From an uncultured Rickettsiales bacterium (GTDB lineage: Bacteria > Pseudomonadota > Alphaproteobacteria > Rickettsiales > UBA1997): 11,598 nucleotides of DNA. Below are positions 1-7,712 of the stretch, piece by piece. The notes under the pieces were generated by a model. The model was given only the letters and a program-made list of their open reading frames with translations, searched no databases and was not told the DNA's origin. Both the position numbers and the translations under genes were made by a program. Location of the stretch: assembly GCA_944390875.1 (NCBI GenBank), contig CALXRO010000004.1, forward strand, positions 1 to 11,598, written 5' to 3'. Numbering within the stretch: the first letter of the stretch is position 1; the number at the start of each line of letters is the position of its first letter.

Positions 1-72
1 AATGCCAGATTAATTTTTGAAAATTTTGTTCTTAGATGTTTAATTAAAAAGAATAAAATTAATAATGATTAA
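1..72 (+). CDS. C-terminal tail of an upstream gene (partial, unidentified)
   Basis: Frame 1 is open from the left edge to a TAA at 70-72 and encodes about 23 residues, ending KKNKINND. The basic, ordinary-looking end suits a protein C-terminus. It would overlap the start of the radical SAM gene by 8 bases, the same overlap size as between the IMPase-like gene and rluB later in this window. No family can be named from so short a piece. The alternative is chance: a 72-base open stretch is not rare in one frame. A weak promoter-like pair (TTGAAA at 17-22, TTTAAT at 39-44) lies in the same bases and would fit if this is not coding. Confidence 0.35.
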   Translation, partial: NARLIFENFVLRCLIKKNKINND

Positions 73-943
73 AGAAATTACTGTAAAATCAGCCTTACAT
101 TATCACAGTACAAAATTTGCTTCAAACTATGATTTAAATATATATCGTGGTTGTAAACATATGTGTAAATATTGTTTTGCACAATATTCTCATAAATATT
201 TAGAAAGTGACTTTTTTAATGATATATATGTAAAAACCAATATTGCTGATGTTTTAGATAAAGAACTATCAAAAAAATCGTGGAAACGTGATTTAATAAA
301 TATATCAGGAGTTTGTGATTGCTATCAGCCAATAGAAAAAAAGTACCAAATTATGCCAAAAGTATTAAATGTACTTATAAAACATAAAAATCCTGTTTTT
401 ATACTAACAAAATCGGATCTTATTATAAGAGATTATGAACTTATAAAAGAACTCAGTAATCTAACGTATGTTTGCATTTCCACAACTATAACAACTTTAA
501 ATGAAAACATAAGAAAAAGACTAGAACCAAATACTTGTCAAGCCATAGATAGATTGAGAATGTTATCGAAATTTTCAGAATTAAACTGTAAAACTAATGT
601 CATGCTTATGCCAATTATTCCATATCTTACTGATAGAAAAAGTGATTTAGAATATATATACAAAATATGTTATAAAATTGGAATAAAAAATATAATACCA
701 GCTCCACTTAATTTAAGAGGATCTTTAAAAGATTATTTTTATTTATTTTTAGAAAAGGAATTTTCTGATACTTATGCAAAGATAAAAAAATTATATAAAA
801 ACGCTTATGTAGATAAAGAATATAAACTAAAATTAAATAAATTTTTGTATTATTTAAAAAATAAATATAGTATTTACAGTCTAAATAACGATATTCCCAA
901 TAGCAATTATAACAACGATTATGAACAACTGAATTTTTGGTGA
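65..943 (+). CDS. Radical SAM protein, SPL/COG1533 family
   Basis: 292 residues. The CX3CX2C cluster motif is at C30, C34 and C37, within IYRGCKHMCKYCFA, and would bind the 4Fe-4S cluster that cleaves S-adenosylmethionine. The family motif DCYQPIEKK (85-93) corresponds to the usual D-x-YQPxE. Further matches to COG1533 are ILTKSDLIIRD (113-123), RLEPNT (152-157) and the loop PIIPYLTD (183-190). The family includes spore photoproduct lyase relatives, but most members have no known substrate, and this one lacks the context of a true DNA-repair lyase. It is cytosolic, with no signal peptide. No Shine-Dalgarno site precedes the ATG; this start keeps the conserved N-terminal region before the cluster. 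It probably follows an upstream gene closely. Family assignment is secure, function is not. Confidence 0.85.
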   Translation: MIKEITVKSALHYHSTKFASNYDLNIYRGCKHMCKYCFAQYSHKYLESDFFNDIYVKTNIADVLDKELSKKSWKRDLINISGVCDCYQPIEKKYQIMPKVLNVLIKHKNPVFILTKSDLIIRDYELIKELSNLTYVCISTTITTLNENIRKRLEPNTCQAIDRLRMLSKFSELNCKTNVMLMPIIPYLTDRKSDLEYIYKICYKIGIKNIIPAPLNLRGSLKDYFYLFLEKEFSDTYAKIKKLYKNAYVDKEYKLKLNKFLYYLKNKYSIYSLNNDIPNSNYNNDYEQLNFW

Positions 944-950
944 ATATACA

Positions 951-978
951 TTTACATTTTATAAATATACCTTATAAT
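951..978 (+). promoter_or_regulatory. Predicted sigma70-type promoter for the OpgB-like gene
   Basis: TTTACA (951-956, five of six to TTGACA) and a perfect TATAAT (973-978) are separated by 16 bases. Transcription would start near 985, giving a leader of about 25 bases before the ATG at 1010. The box lies just after the stop of the radical SAM gene, so the OpgB-like gene is probably its own transcription unit. AT-rich DNA yields chance matches, so this is moderate evidence. Confidence 0.5.
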
Positions 979-1009
979 ATTCATAAAGTAAAAATAGAAT
1001 AATTTTTTA

Positions 1010-2497
1010 ATGCTATATACCAATATACTTATAAATTTTGTTTTATCTGTTATTTCAACATATTTGTTAGTAATATTCATTGATAAAAGATATAAAATAA
1101 CAAAAAGCCTGGTATCATCAATTTTTATCTTATTTTATTCACTAGAAGCAATATCAATACTAACAATAATGAGTGATATAAATTATTCTTTTATGAGCAA
1201 TCTTTTTGATTTAACAAATTATCAGGCTGCATTCACAGTTTATGGTAAATATAGCACTATTGGTTTTCTTATAGTTATTTTAATAGTTTTTTTATTAATT
1301 TATCTAAATAAAAAGATTAAAATAAACAATAAAAAGTTAAAATATATAATAGTTATTAGCTCAATATTTTACTTATTAAGTGAATATAGTCTTCCAAGAA
1401 GGTTTATAAATGTTTGTTATAATATGAATAATAATACAGAATATAAGAAAAGCTATGAAGAAATTTTTAAGGAATTAAACAATATTGAATATGTAAATAG
1501 AGCAGATTTAAAAGTGCATATCAAAGATAATACAAAGAAGAACTTAGTATTTATAATAATGGAATCCTATGAGCAAAAATTGCTAGAAAATAACTACAAA
1601 AATATATCTAAAGATATTATAAAATATTCAAAATTGGGAGAATTTTTTTCTGATATAGAAATGATAGAAGGCAGTGGCTGGACAATAGCAGGAATACACA
1701 CAATGATGTGTGGTTCTCCAATGATATATGATATATCAAGAGGGATTTTATTTAAAACGTCAAGAACCAGTAATATGCTATGTTTTCCTGATGTTTTAAA
1801 TAATGTAGATTATTATCAAGTGTATATTGGTGGTGAAAAAAGAACATTCTCTGGCAAATATCATTTTTTAAAAATGCACGGATATGATGAAATATATGGT
1901 GAACACGAATTATTAAGAGAATATAAATATATAAATAAAAATGACTTAACAAATTGGGGAGTAAAAGATTTTGATATTTTTAAAATAGCTAAAGAAAAGT
2001 ATATAGAGCTATCAAAAACAAATATCCCTTTTAATCTCACTATAAGTACATTAGGTAATCATTTTCCAAATGGTATAGAAGATCATCGTTGTAGAAATAC
2101 AAATAATAATGGCATGATTAATGCCATAGAATGTACAAACGATTTAATTGCTGATTTTATATCTTTTTTGGAAAAACAAGATAACTATAAAGATACAATT
2201 ATTGTTTTGATACCAGATCATCTTATGATGAATAGTACAATTAGTAACACACTTAATAAATCAGATAAAAGAAAATTGTACGCTATACTGCTTAATACTG
2301 GAAAAATTAAGCAATATAAGGGCAATGCGCTCTATGTTGATATTCCTGATATTGTATTAAACAGACTAAATATAGAACATAATGCAAAATTCCTGTTAAG
2401 CAATTATCATAATATGAAAAATAAAGATAGAATAAAGTTTATAAATAACAACATTGAAAAAATTAGGAGTTTTAATAATAAAACGATAATGAAGTAA
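1010..2497 (+). CDS. OpgB/MdoB-like phosphoglycerol transferase I (membrane, sulfatase superfamily)
   Basis: 495 residues. About four membrane helices (roughly 5-25, 33-55, 83-99, 111-125) precede an alkaline-phosphatase-superfamily domain from about 178, which should face the periplasm. Metal and catalytic positions are visible: E185 in FIIMESYE, nucleophile T225 in GSGWTIAG, H351 in GNHFP, and D403-H404 in IPDHLMMN. The blocks SGWTIAG..MCGSP, SGKYHFLKMHGYDEIYG, NWGVKD and LNKSDKR match what I recall of E. coli OpgB, which moves phosphoglycerol from phosphatidylglycerol onto periplasmic glucans. This protein is much shorter than E. coli OpgB (about 760 residues): it lacks the long C-terminal region and ends about 90 residues after the DH motif. 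No opgG/H gene is in the window, so the acceptor is unknown; a related phosphoethanolamine or LTA-synthase-like role is possible. No Shine-Dalgarno site is seen. Confidence 0.82.
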   Translation: MLYTNILINFVLSVISTYLLVIFIDKRYKITKSLVSSIFILFYSLEAISILTIMSDINYSFMSNLFDLTNYQAAFTVYGKYSTIGFLIVILIVFLLIYLNKKIKINNKKLKYIIVISSIFYLLSEYSLPRRFINVCYNMNNNTEYKKSYEEIFKELNNIEYVNRADLKVHIKDNTKKNLVFIIMESYEQKLLENNYKNISKDIIKYSKLGEFFSDIEMIEGSGWTIAGIHTMMCGSPMIYDISRGILFKTSRTSNMLCFPDVLNNVDYYQVYIGGEKRTFSGKYHFLKMHGYDEIYGEHELLREYKYINKNDLTNWGVKDFDIFKIAKEKYIELSKTNIPFNLTISTLGNHFPNGIEDHRCRNTNNNGMINAIECTNDLIADFISFLEKQDNYKDTIIVLIPDHLMMNSTISNTLNKSDKRKLYAILLNTGKIKQYKGNALYVDIPDIVLNRLNIEHNAKFLLSNYHNMKNKDRIKFINNNIEKIRSFNNKTIMK

Positions 2498-2592
2498 TGA
2501 TGAAAAAGCTAGAAAATATTATATTGATTTTAATTTATAAAATTTTTCATATATCAAATATAATAGGTTTTATCTTATTATTACTAAAATAA
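2497..2592 (+). CDS. Possible 31-residue hydrophobic peptide overlapping the OpgB-like stop
   Basis: An ATG whose A is the last base of the OpgB-like TAA opens a 31-codon frame ending in TAA at 2590-2592. The peptide starts MMKKLENIILILIY and ends GFILLLLK, so it would be a single basic-then-hydrophobic membrane segment. The TAATG overlap would allow translational coupling. There is no independent Shine-Dalgarno site or homology evidence, and hydrophobic short frames are common in AT-rich DNA. It is listed as a candidate only. Confidence 0.22.
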   Translation: MMKKLENIILILIYKIFHISNIIGFILLLLK

Positions 2593-2603
2593 TTCAGCAA
2601 AAG

Positions 2604-2663
2604 TTGATAAATAATATTTTAGTGTTATAATACACATCAATTAATTGTTAAATCCTTATAGGA
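2604..2663 (+). promoter_or_regulatory. Strong extended -10 promoter and ribosome binding site for the kinase-like gene
   Basis: TTGATA (2604-2609) and TATAAT (2626-2631) are 16 bases apart, and TG at 2623-2624 makes the full extended -10 TGTTATAAT. This is the best promoter in the window. Transcription would begin near 2638, giving a leader of about 32 bases. AGGA at 2660-2663 sits 6 bases before the ATG at 2670, one of very few clear Shine-Dalgarno sites here. Together they suggest that the downstream exported protein is well expressed from its own promoter. Confidence 0.6.
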
Positions 2664-2669
2664 TAAATT

Positions 2670-4490
2670 ATGAAAATAAATATACACCACAAATTTATAT
2701 TTGCTAATATTAATGTTAGCATTATTATGTTTTATTCTTTTTTATATTTTTTTATGATAATAAATTGTGGTTTTTGCTCATCTTTAACAAGTGCTGGTTT
2801 TGAGCTAGAAAAAGGAAAATATATAAAGGAATATGTCTTTGATAAGGATGATGCAACTTTTCGGGTTATTGACAAAATAATAGAAGCTATATATAAGTCA
2901 AAAAGAGAGGACGATAAAGTTTTGAATGAAAGCATTAAGAGTTTTAACGATTATTTAATTAAACGTAGACTTGAATTGTTGCCTATAATTGAAAAAATTA
3001 ACCAATTTGATGAGAACGAAGATTTTACAATAGACATTGAAAAAGAACAAAGAGATAAAAGGATATATTATGCAGGTTTACAATTTGAATTTACTGCTTT
3101 TTTGGTTTCTTATGTAAAAAATAAGTATATATGGTTTGAAGATAAAATTGATATTCAAACTTTTTTTGGCAAAATGTTAAAGATTCATAAAGAAGTTTAT
3201 GAAATAAGAAATATAATAAATAAAACAGTAGAATCAATCGATGACTATCCAGATAGCTTTGATCCAAATACATTACTAAGTAGAATAGACCCATTTATAA
3301 CTGCATCCGTTGACAGAGATATAATTCATAGCTATCTAGTAATTGGTATATTAGAAAAAAATGTTTTAGATTCTTATGATGTAAAACAAGATATGTATAT
3401 TACGAGCAAAGCTAAAATTAAGTCCGGGGTTGTTTGGCATGACATCGTATATCAATTTTACCAAAAAGACAGCAATGATATTTCTTTTTCTTTAAATTTT
3501 AAAAAGAAAGGAGATGGAGCTCAAGCTGGAGGTATATTAGAATATACCAAACAAAATGGAGAAAATAATAGAATTTTTTTTGTAAAAACTCATCAAGAAG
3601 GTTCTGTAATATCTAGAACTAGTGACTTTTTTAGAAGTCCGCAGAGCAGTAGAGGTTCTGGCCCAGTTAATTTAAAGGAAATGTTTGTTTATAAATTACT
3701 TGAAAATCTTGAAGTTGGTCCAGAAACATTTTTTTTCATAAATCCTATTTCAAACAATGGTCTGTTAATTGCTACAAAGGATGTTGTAGAATCTAAAAAT
3801 GATCATAATATAAAATTTGTTACTGCTTTTTCCGCTCTTGGAAGAAGAATTGGTTCACCTAAAATTATAAAAGAAGATCTTAGTAATTTAGAAAAAGAAA
3901 CTATAGAGAAGTTAAAGCTTGAGTTTTTAAAAATGGATTTATTGGCTAGGATTCTTAATATAAACGATTTAAATGAAGGTAACTATGGAATTATTGTAAA
4001 TAATGATGATTCAATAGATGTTAACAAACTATCTATAAAAATTGTTGATTTTAGGGCACCTAATATACAATTAGCTGGTTATGATATTTCAAAAGATATA
4101 TTTATAAGAAATTTTTCTACAGCCAATGGTGGTATATATGATGTAAGAAGTAAAAAAGTTCCGTTTGCTAAAACAGTTCTTGGAGTTTATAAAAGTGATG
4201 CTGAAGATACTTTAGAACAGTTAAAACTAAAATTTCATAGAGCAAAATTTGTTTATGATAATCTTCTAAGAAGAATAAAACAGAACGAAATGGTTGATAA
4301 ATCAGTGGATAGCGTTAACAATTTTTTAAAAGAAAAAAATTTTTTTACTGAAGATTACAATTTTAGAATGTTAGGTATAGAAAATTTGGATGAAAGTGAT
4401 GAACAGTATAACGATTTCATTATATATATTAATGCAATAAAAAGAAATATTGATTCTTTTGGAAAATTTATTGATGAATTTTTAAATTAG
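2670..4490 (+). CDS. Exported protein with a kinase-like catalytic core (candidate effector)
   Basis: 606 residues; no named family recognised. An N-terminal hydrophobic segment (about 13-33) followed by CGFCSS looks like a signal peptide or membrane anchor. Residues 40-220 are charged and mostly helical-looking. The part from about 265 to 460 resembles the kinase / aminoglycoside-phosphotransferase fold: a glycine-rich loop GDGAQAGGI (271-279), K296 in FFVKT, a helix with E327 leading to YKLLENLEVGP (331-341), a catalytic-loop pattern D423-L-N-E-G-N428 in NINDLNEGNYGI, and D450-F in IKIVDF. The usual His before the catalytic Asp is replaced (IND). The tail from 500 is helical. Kinase activity is an inference from motif order and spacing. 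Export plus kinase motifs would suit a protein acting on host targets, like the Rickettsia PI-kinase effector Risk1 in concept; homology to it is not claimed. It could instead be a pseudokinase or a lipid or small-molecule kinase. Confidence 0.7.
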   Translation: MKINIHHKFIFANINVSIIMFYSFLYFFMIINCGFCSSLTSAGFELEKGKYIKEYVFDKDDATFRVIDKIIEAIYKSKREDDKVLNESIKSFNDYLIKRRLELLPIIEKINQFDENEDFTIDIEKEQRDKRIYYAGLQFEFTAFLVSYVKNKYIWFEDKIDIQTFFGKMLKIHKEVYEIRNIINKTVESIDDYPDSFDPNTLLSRIDPFITASVDRDIIHSYLVIGILEKNVLDSYDVKQDMYITSKAKIKSGVVWHDIVYQFYQKDSNDISFSLNFKKKGDGAQAGGILEYTKQNGENNRIFFVKTHQEGSVISRTSDFFRSPQSSRGSGPVNLKEMFVYKLLENLEVGPETFFFINPISNNGLLIATKDVVESKNDHNIKFVTAFSALGRRIGSPKIIKEDLSNLEKETIEKLKLEFLKMDLLARILNINDLNEGNYGIIVNNDDSIDVNKLSIKIVDFRAPNIQLAGYDISKDIFIRNFSTANGGIYDVRSKKVPFAKTVLGVYKSDAEDTLEQLKLKFHRAKFVYDNLLRRIKQNEMVDKSVDSVNNFLKEKNFFTEDYNFRMLGIENLDESDEQYNDFIIYINAIKRNIDSFGKFIDEFLN

Positions 4491-4559
4491 TACCTATATC
4501 TTGACTTTTAAATAAAATCCAACAGGATTAACCACACTTTTGTAACTAATATAGCATTA

Positions 4560-5484
4560 ATGAGAAAAAAACTTGTAACATTATTATCATTATTATTAAT
4601 TTTTTCATGTAAACCATCAGAAAATAAAAATAAAGATTCTTTAGTTGTTTTATGGACTAATGGTGGAATATCTTCTCAAATGAATTTCTATGCAAGATAT
4701 AAGTATTTTGAAGAGTTAGGTTATAATGTTAAATTTGATATGAAATGGTTTGATGATTTTAATAAAGTACATCCTAATGATTCATATACTAGAAATTTTG
4801 ATCTTCTAAAGGCTTTTCCATCAATTAAAATATCAATAGCAAATGAATCAGAAATAAAAACGTGTAAAGAAAATAATTATATAAATACTGATAAAATGAA
4901 ATTAGGAAAAAAACCAGAACTAAAGATTATCAAATTTATTAAACCAAATACATATATAACTGGTTATACTATTAAGAGATATGCAGGTGATTATTGGGAT
5001 TTTTTTAGAGAAAGATTTAATCCAGAATTAGACGAAAAGAATAAAAAATGGCTTAATTTGATATTAGAAGATGATAAAAATTCATGTGGTGTTCATGTTA
5101 GACGTGGCGATTTAAGCACATATCATGAAGCATATAGCCGATCCTGTACCTGCTGACTATTTTATTTCAGTTATAAAATTTCTATATAATAAAAATCCTA
5201 ACATGTCTTTCTACTTCTTTTCAGAAGAAGTTGATTGGATTAGAGATAATATAATTCCTTATATTGATAAAGAAATAAAATATCATATTGTTGATGCAAA
5301 TAATGCAGGAACAGGTTATCTTGATTTATTTTTACTTTCCAAATGTAAATATATAATAGGAAGTCAAGGGTCTTTTGGTAATTTTGCATATAATCTGTCA
5401 TACAATTCAAAATTTATAGATTATTATGAAAACAAAAATAGTTATAAAGATGGTAAATTTAAAATAAATGATAGAGAAAAATAG
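4560..5484 (+). pseudogene. GT11 alpha-1,2-fucosyltransferase-like gene, split by a one-base frameshift
   Basis: The first frame (4560-5156, 198 codons) holds the GT11 N-terminal pattern LWTNGGISSQM..YARYKYFEELGY (31-55) and the donor-binding motif HVRRGD (179-184). The second frame (5125-5484) continues with YFFSEEVDW and DLFLLSKCKYIIGSQGSFGNFAY, the usual later GT11 blocks. One surplus base in the tata at 5133-5136 separates them; removing it joins HEAY to ADPVPADYF and gives about 307 residues, normal for the family. No other damage is visible, so this is a recent mutation, a sequencing error, or less likely a +1 recoding site. GT11 enzymes use GDP-fucose and are normally cytosolic, yet residues 1-17 (MRKKLVTLLSLLLIFSC) look like a lipoprotein signal with Cys17. 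It has no clear promoter or Shine-Dalgarno site. Family call is firm; the sugar and acceptor are not established. Confidence 0.75.
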
Positions 5485-5819
5485 TGTTTATTCTGTATAA
5501 ATATAAAATTAGACAAGACGATATTATACAAATTTAATTTGAACATCATTTTAAGCAAACAATATATTGAAATTGCCTCTAGTATTCTAACCGCTATTTT
5601 AGCTTCATTTATCATTGTTTTTTAATATAATTTTATTTAGAAATATCTAATTTTTTTCTTGTTTTTGGAATTTTTTTCGGAAACTTTATTTAAACTTGAT
5701 ACAAAGTGCATTCTTTAATTTTTTTATTAAGTTTAATACATTCAATTTTATTCCTATTCATTTTTAATATTAAAGAAATATACTAATATTAAATTTTCTA
5801 AAAAAATATATTAAAATTT
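5485..5819 (+). other. Gene-poor spacer upstream of aspS
   Basis: No confident gene lies in these 335 bases. The frame of the GT11 C-terminal part stays open for 44 more codons after its TAG (to a TAA at 5617-5619), and the last half, from a TTG at 5539, reads as a membrane-like peptide (IASSILTAILASFIIVF). An 8-base inverted repeat, TTAAACTT (5690-5697) and AAGTTTAA (5729-5736), flanks a promoter-like TTGATA at 5696-5701 that has no matching -10. TAATATTAAA occurs twice, at 5765-5774 and 5784-5793, 19 bases apart. TATACT at 5779-5784 is a possible aspS -10 with a poor -35. No terminator hairpin was seen. Confidence 0.4.
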
Positions 5820-7625
5820 ATGCTAAGAACTCACACATGTAATGAATTAAATAAAGATTTTATTGGCAAAAAAGTAAAATTAGGTGGTTGGGTGCATTCA
5901 ATACGAGACCATGGAAATTTAGTTTTTATAGATTTAAGAGATAATTATGGTATTACTCAATGTGTAATAGATCATGAAAAAAATGCAGAACTAGTTAAAA
6001 TTGCCTCAAATATAAGAGATGAAAGTGTAATATTTATTGAAGGCACTGTAATAGAAAGAGCAAATGAATCAATAAATCCAGACCTAGATACTGGCGAAAT
6101 AGAAATATCTGTTAAAAATATATTAATTGAAAGTGTTGCTGAACAAATACCATTTCAAGTTGCAGATGAAACACAAAAATATCCTGAAGATTTAAGATTT
6201 AAATATAGATATTTAGATCTTAGAACCAATAAAATGCATAAAAATATATACATGAGGAATAATGTAATATCATTTCTTAGGAAGGAAATGTGGAATCAAG
6301 GTTTTTCTGAATTTCAAACACCAATATTAACTGCTTCTTCTCCAGAAGGTGCAAGAGATTTTTTAGTACCAAGTAGAATACATCCAGGTAAATTTTATGC
6401 CCTGCCTCAAGCTCCACAACAATTTAAACAATTATTAATGGTTAGTGGTTTTGATAAATATTTTCAAATCGCTCCATGTTTTAGAGACGAAGGGACAAGA
6501 GCCGATAGAACCTTAGAATTTTATCAACTTGATATGGAAATGAGTTTTATAGAACAAGATGATATATTTAATGTTATGGAACAAGTTATTTATAATTTAT
6601 TTACAAATTTTACCGATAGAAAAATTACAAAACCAAGTTTTCAAAAAATAGAATATAAAGAAGCATTATTAAAATATGGAACAGACAAACCTGATTTAAG
6701 AAATCCAATAATAATATCAGATGTTACAGATATTTTTAGGAACTCTAATTTCTCAATTTTTGCAAAAGCTATAGAAAATGGATCTGTTGTTAGAGCAATA
6801 CCCGCTAAAAATATAACAGATAAACCAAGAAGTTTTTACGATAAACTTGGTGAATATGCTATTGAAGAAGGAGCAAAAGGATTAGGATATATAATTTTTG
6901 AAGAAAACGGAAATGCTAAAGGACCTGTTGCAAAATTCTTAGATAATGAGAGATTAGACAGTATTAAGAGTATATGTAATATAAGTAGTAATGATGCTGT
7001 ATTTTTTTCATGTGGAGATAAAAATGAAGCATCAAAATTAGCTGGAAAAGTTAGAACAAAACTTGCTGAAGAACTTAATTTGATATCGAAAGATGAATAC
7101 AAATTTTGTTGGATAATTGATTTTCCACTTTATGAGATAAATGAGGAAACAGGTAAATTAGATTTTGCACATAATCCTTTTTCATTACCAAAAGGTGGTA
7201 TTGATGCTTTTAATACAAACGATCTTTTAAATATAGTTTGTAGCCAATTTGATTGTGTTTGTAATGGATATGAAATATGTAGTGGAGCTATAAGAAATCA
7301 TAAACCTGAAATAATGTATAAAGCTTTTGAACTAGTTGGGTATCAAAAATCTATAGTCGACGAAAAATTTTCAGGAATGATTACTGCATTTAAATATGGT
7401 GCTCCTCCGCATGGTGGTTGCGCTTTTGGTATAGATAGATTAATTATGTTATTATTAGATGAAACAAATTTGAGAGAAGTTACAGCATTTCCAACAAATG
7501 GAAAAGGTATGGATTTAATGATGGGTAGTCCTTCTGTTATTGATTATACACAGTTAAGAGAATTGAATATAGAATTAAGTCAAAAAGCCAAGGATTTATT
7601 AAAAAAAGAAAGCGATAATTTGTAA
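5820..7625 (+). CDS. aspS: Aspartyl-tRNA synthetase, probably non-discriminating
   Basis: 601 residues, the normal bacterial length. It charges tRNA-Asp with aspartate in the cytosol. The N-terminal anticodon-binding OB domain covers about 1-105 (GGWVHSIRDHGNL), the class II catalytic core is split by the bacterial GAD insertion (about 285-420), and motif 2 (FRDEGTRADRTLEFYQLD, 221-238) and motif 3 (GIDRLIMLLLDE, 537-548) are intact. His31 in RDHG is the residue that marks non-discriminating AspRS in Pseudomonas aeruginosa; such enzymes also charge tRNA-Asn for later amidation by GatCAB. The N-terminus starts like other bacterial AspRS proteins (MLRTHTCNEL), which supports this ATG despite no Shine-Dalgarno site. 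It is followed by fabI after 87 bases. No oddities. Confidence 0.97.
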   Translation: MLRTHTCNELNKDFIGKKVKLGGWVHSIRDHGNLVFIDLRDNYGITQCVIDHEKNAELVKIASNIRDESVIFIEGTVIERANESINPDLDTGEIEISVKNILIESVAEQIPFQVADETQKYPEDLRFKYRYLDLRTNKMHKNIYMRNNVISFLRKEMWNQGFSEFQTPILTASSPEGARDFLVPSRIHPGKFYALPQAPQQFKQLLMVSGFDKYFQIAPCFRDEGTRADRTLEFYQLDMEMSFIEQDDIFNVMEQVIYNLFTNFTDRKITKPSFQKIEYKEALLKYGTDKPDLRNPIIISDVTDIFRNSNFSIFAKAIENGSVVRAIPAKNITDKPRSFYDKLGEYAIEEGAKGLGYIIFEENGNAKGPVAKFLDNERLDSIKSICNISSNDAVFFSCGDKNEASKLAGKVRTKLAEELNLISKDEYKFCWIIDFPLYEINEETGKLDFAHNPFSLPKGGIDAFNTNDLLNIVCSQFDCVCNGYEICSGAIRNHKPEIMYKAFELVGYQKSIVDEKFSGMITAFKYGAPPHGGCAFGIDRLIMLLLDETNLREVTAFPTNGKGMDLMMGSPSVIDYTQLRELNIELSQKAKDLLKKESDNL

Positions 7626-7659
7626 TTTTATTCATATTATAAAATAATAAAACCAATAG

Positions 7660-7689
7660 TTGCAATTAAAATAAAAAAGATAATAATAT
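7660..7689 (+). promoter_or_regulatory. Possible fabI promoter
   Basis: TTGCAA (7660-7665) and TAATAT (7684-7689) are 18 bases apart in the 87-base gap between aspS and fabI. Transcription would start near 7696, leaving a leader of about 17 bases. The -10 is imperfect and the region is almost pure A+T, so fabI may instead be read from aspS. Confidence 0.35.
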
Positions 7690-7712
7690 ATTTATTAAAA
7701 AAATTATTTATT

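Noticed and set aside
17..44. Promoter-like TTGAAA/TTTAAT before the radical SAM gene
   Set aside because: The same bases fit an open frame from the upstream edge, and the -10 is poor; not listed as a separate feature.
4516..4529. AATCC-AACA-GGATT hairpin after the kinase-like gene
   Set aside because: The stem is only 5 bases and no T-run follows, so it does not qualify as a terminator.
4501..4552. TTGACT at 4501-4506 as promoter of the GT11 gene
   Set aside because: No acceptable -10 lies 15 to 19 bases downstream.
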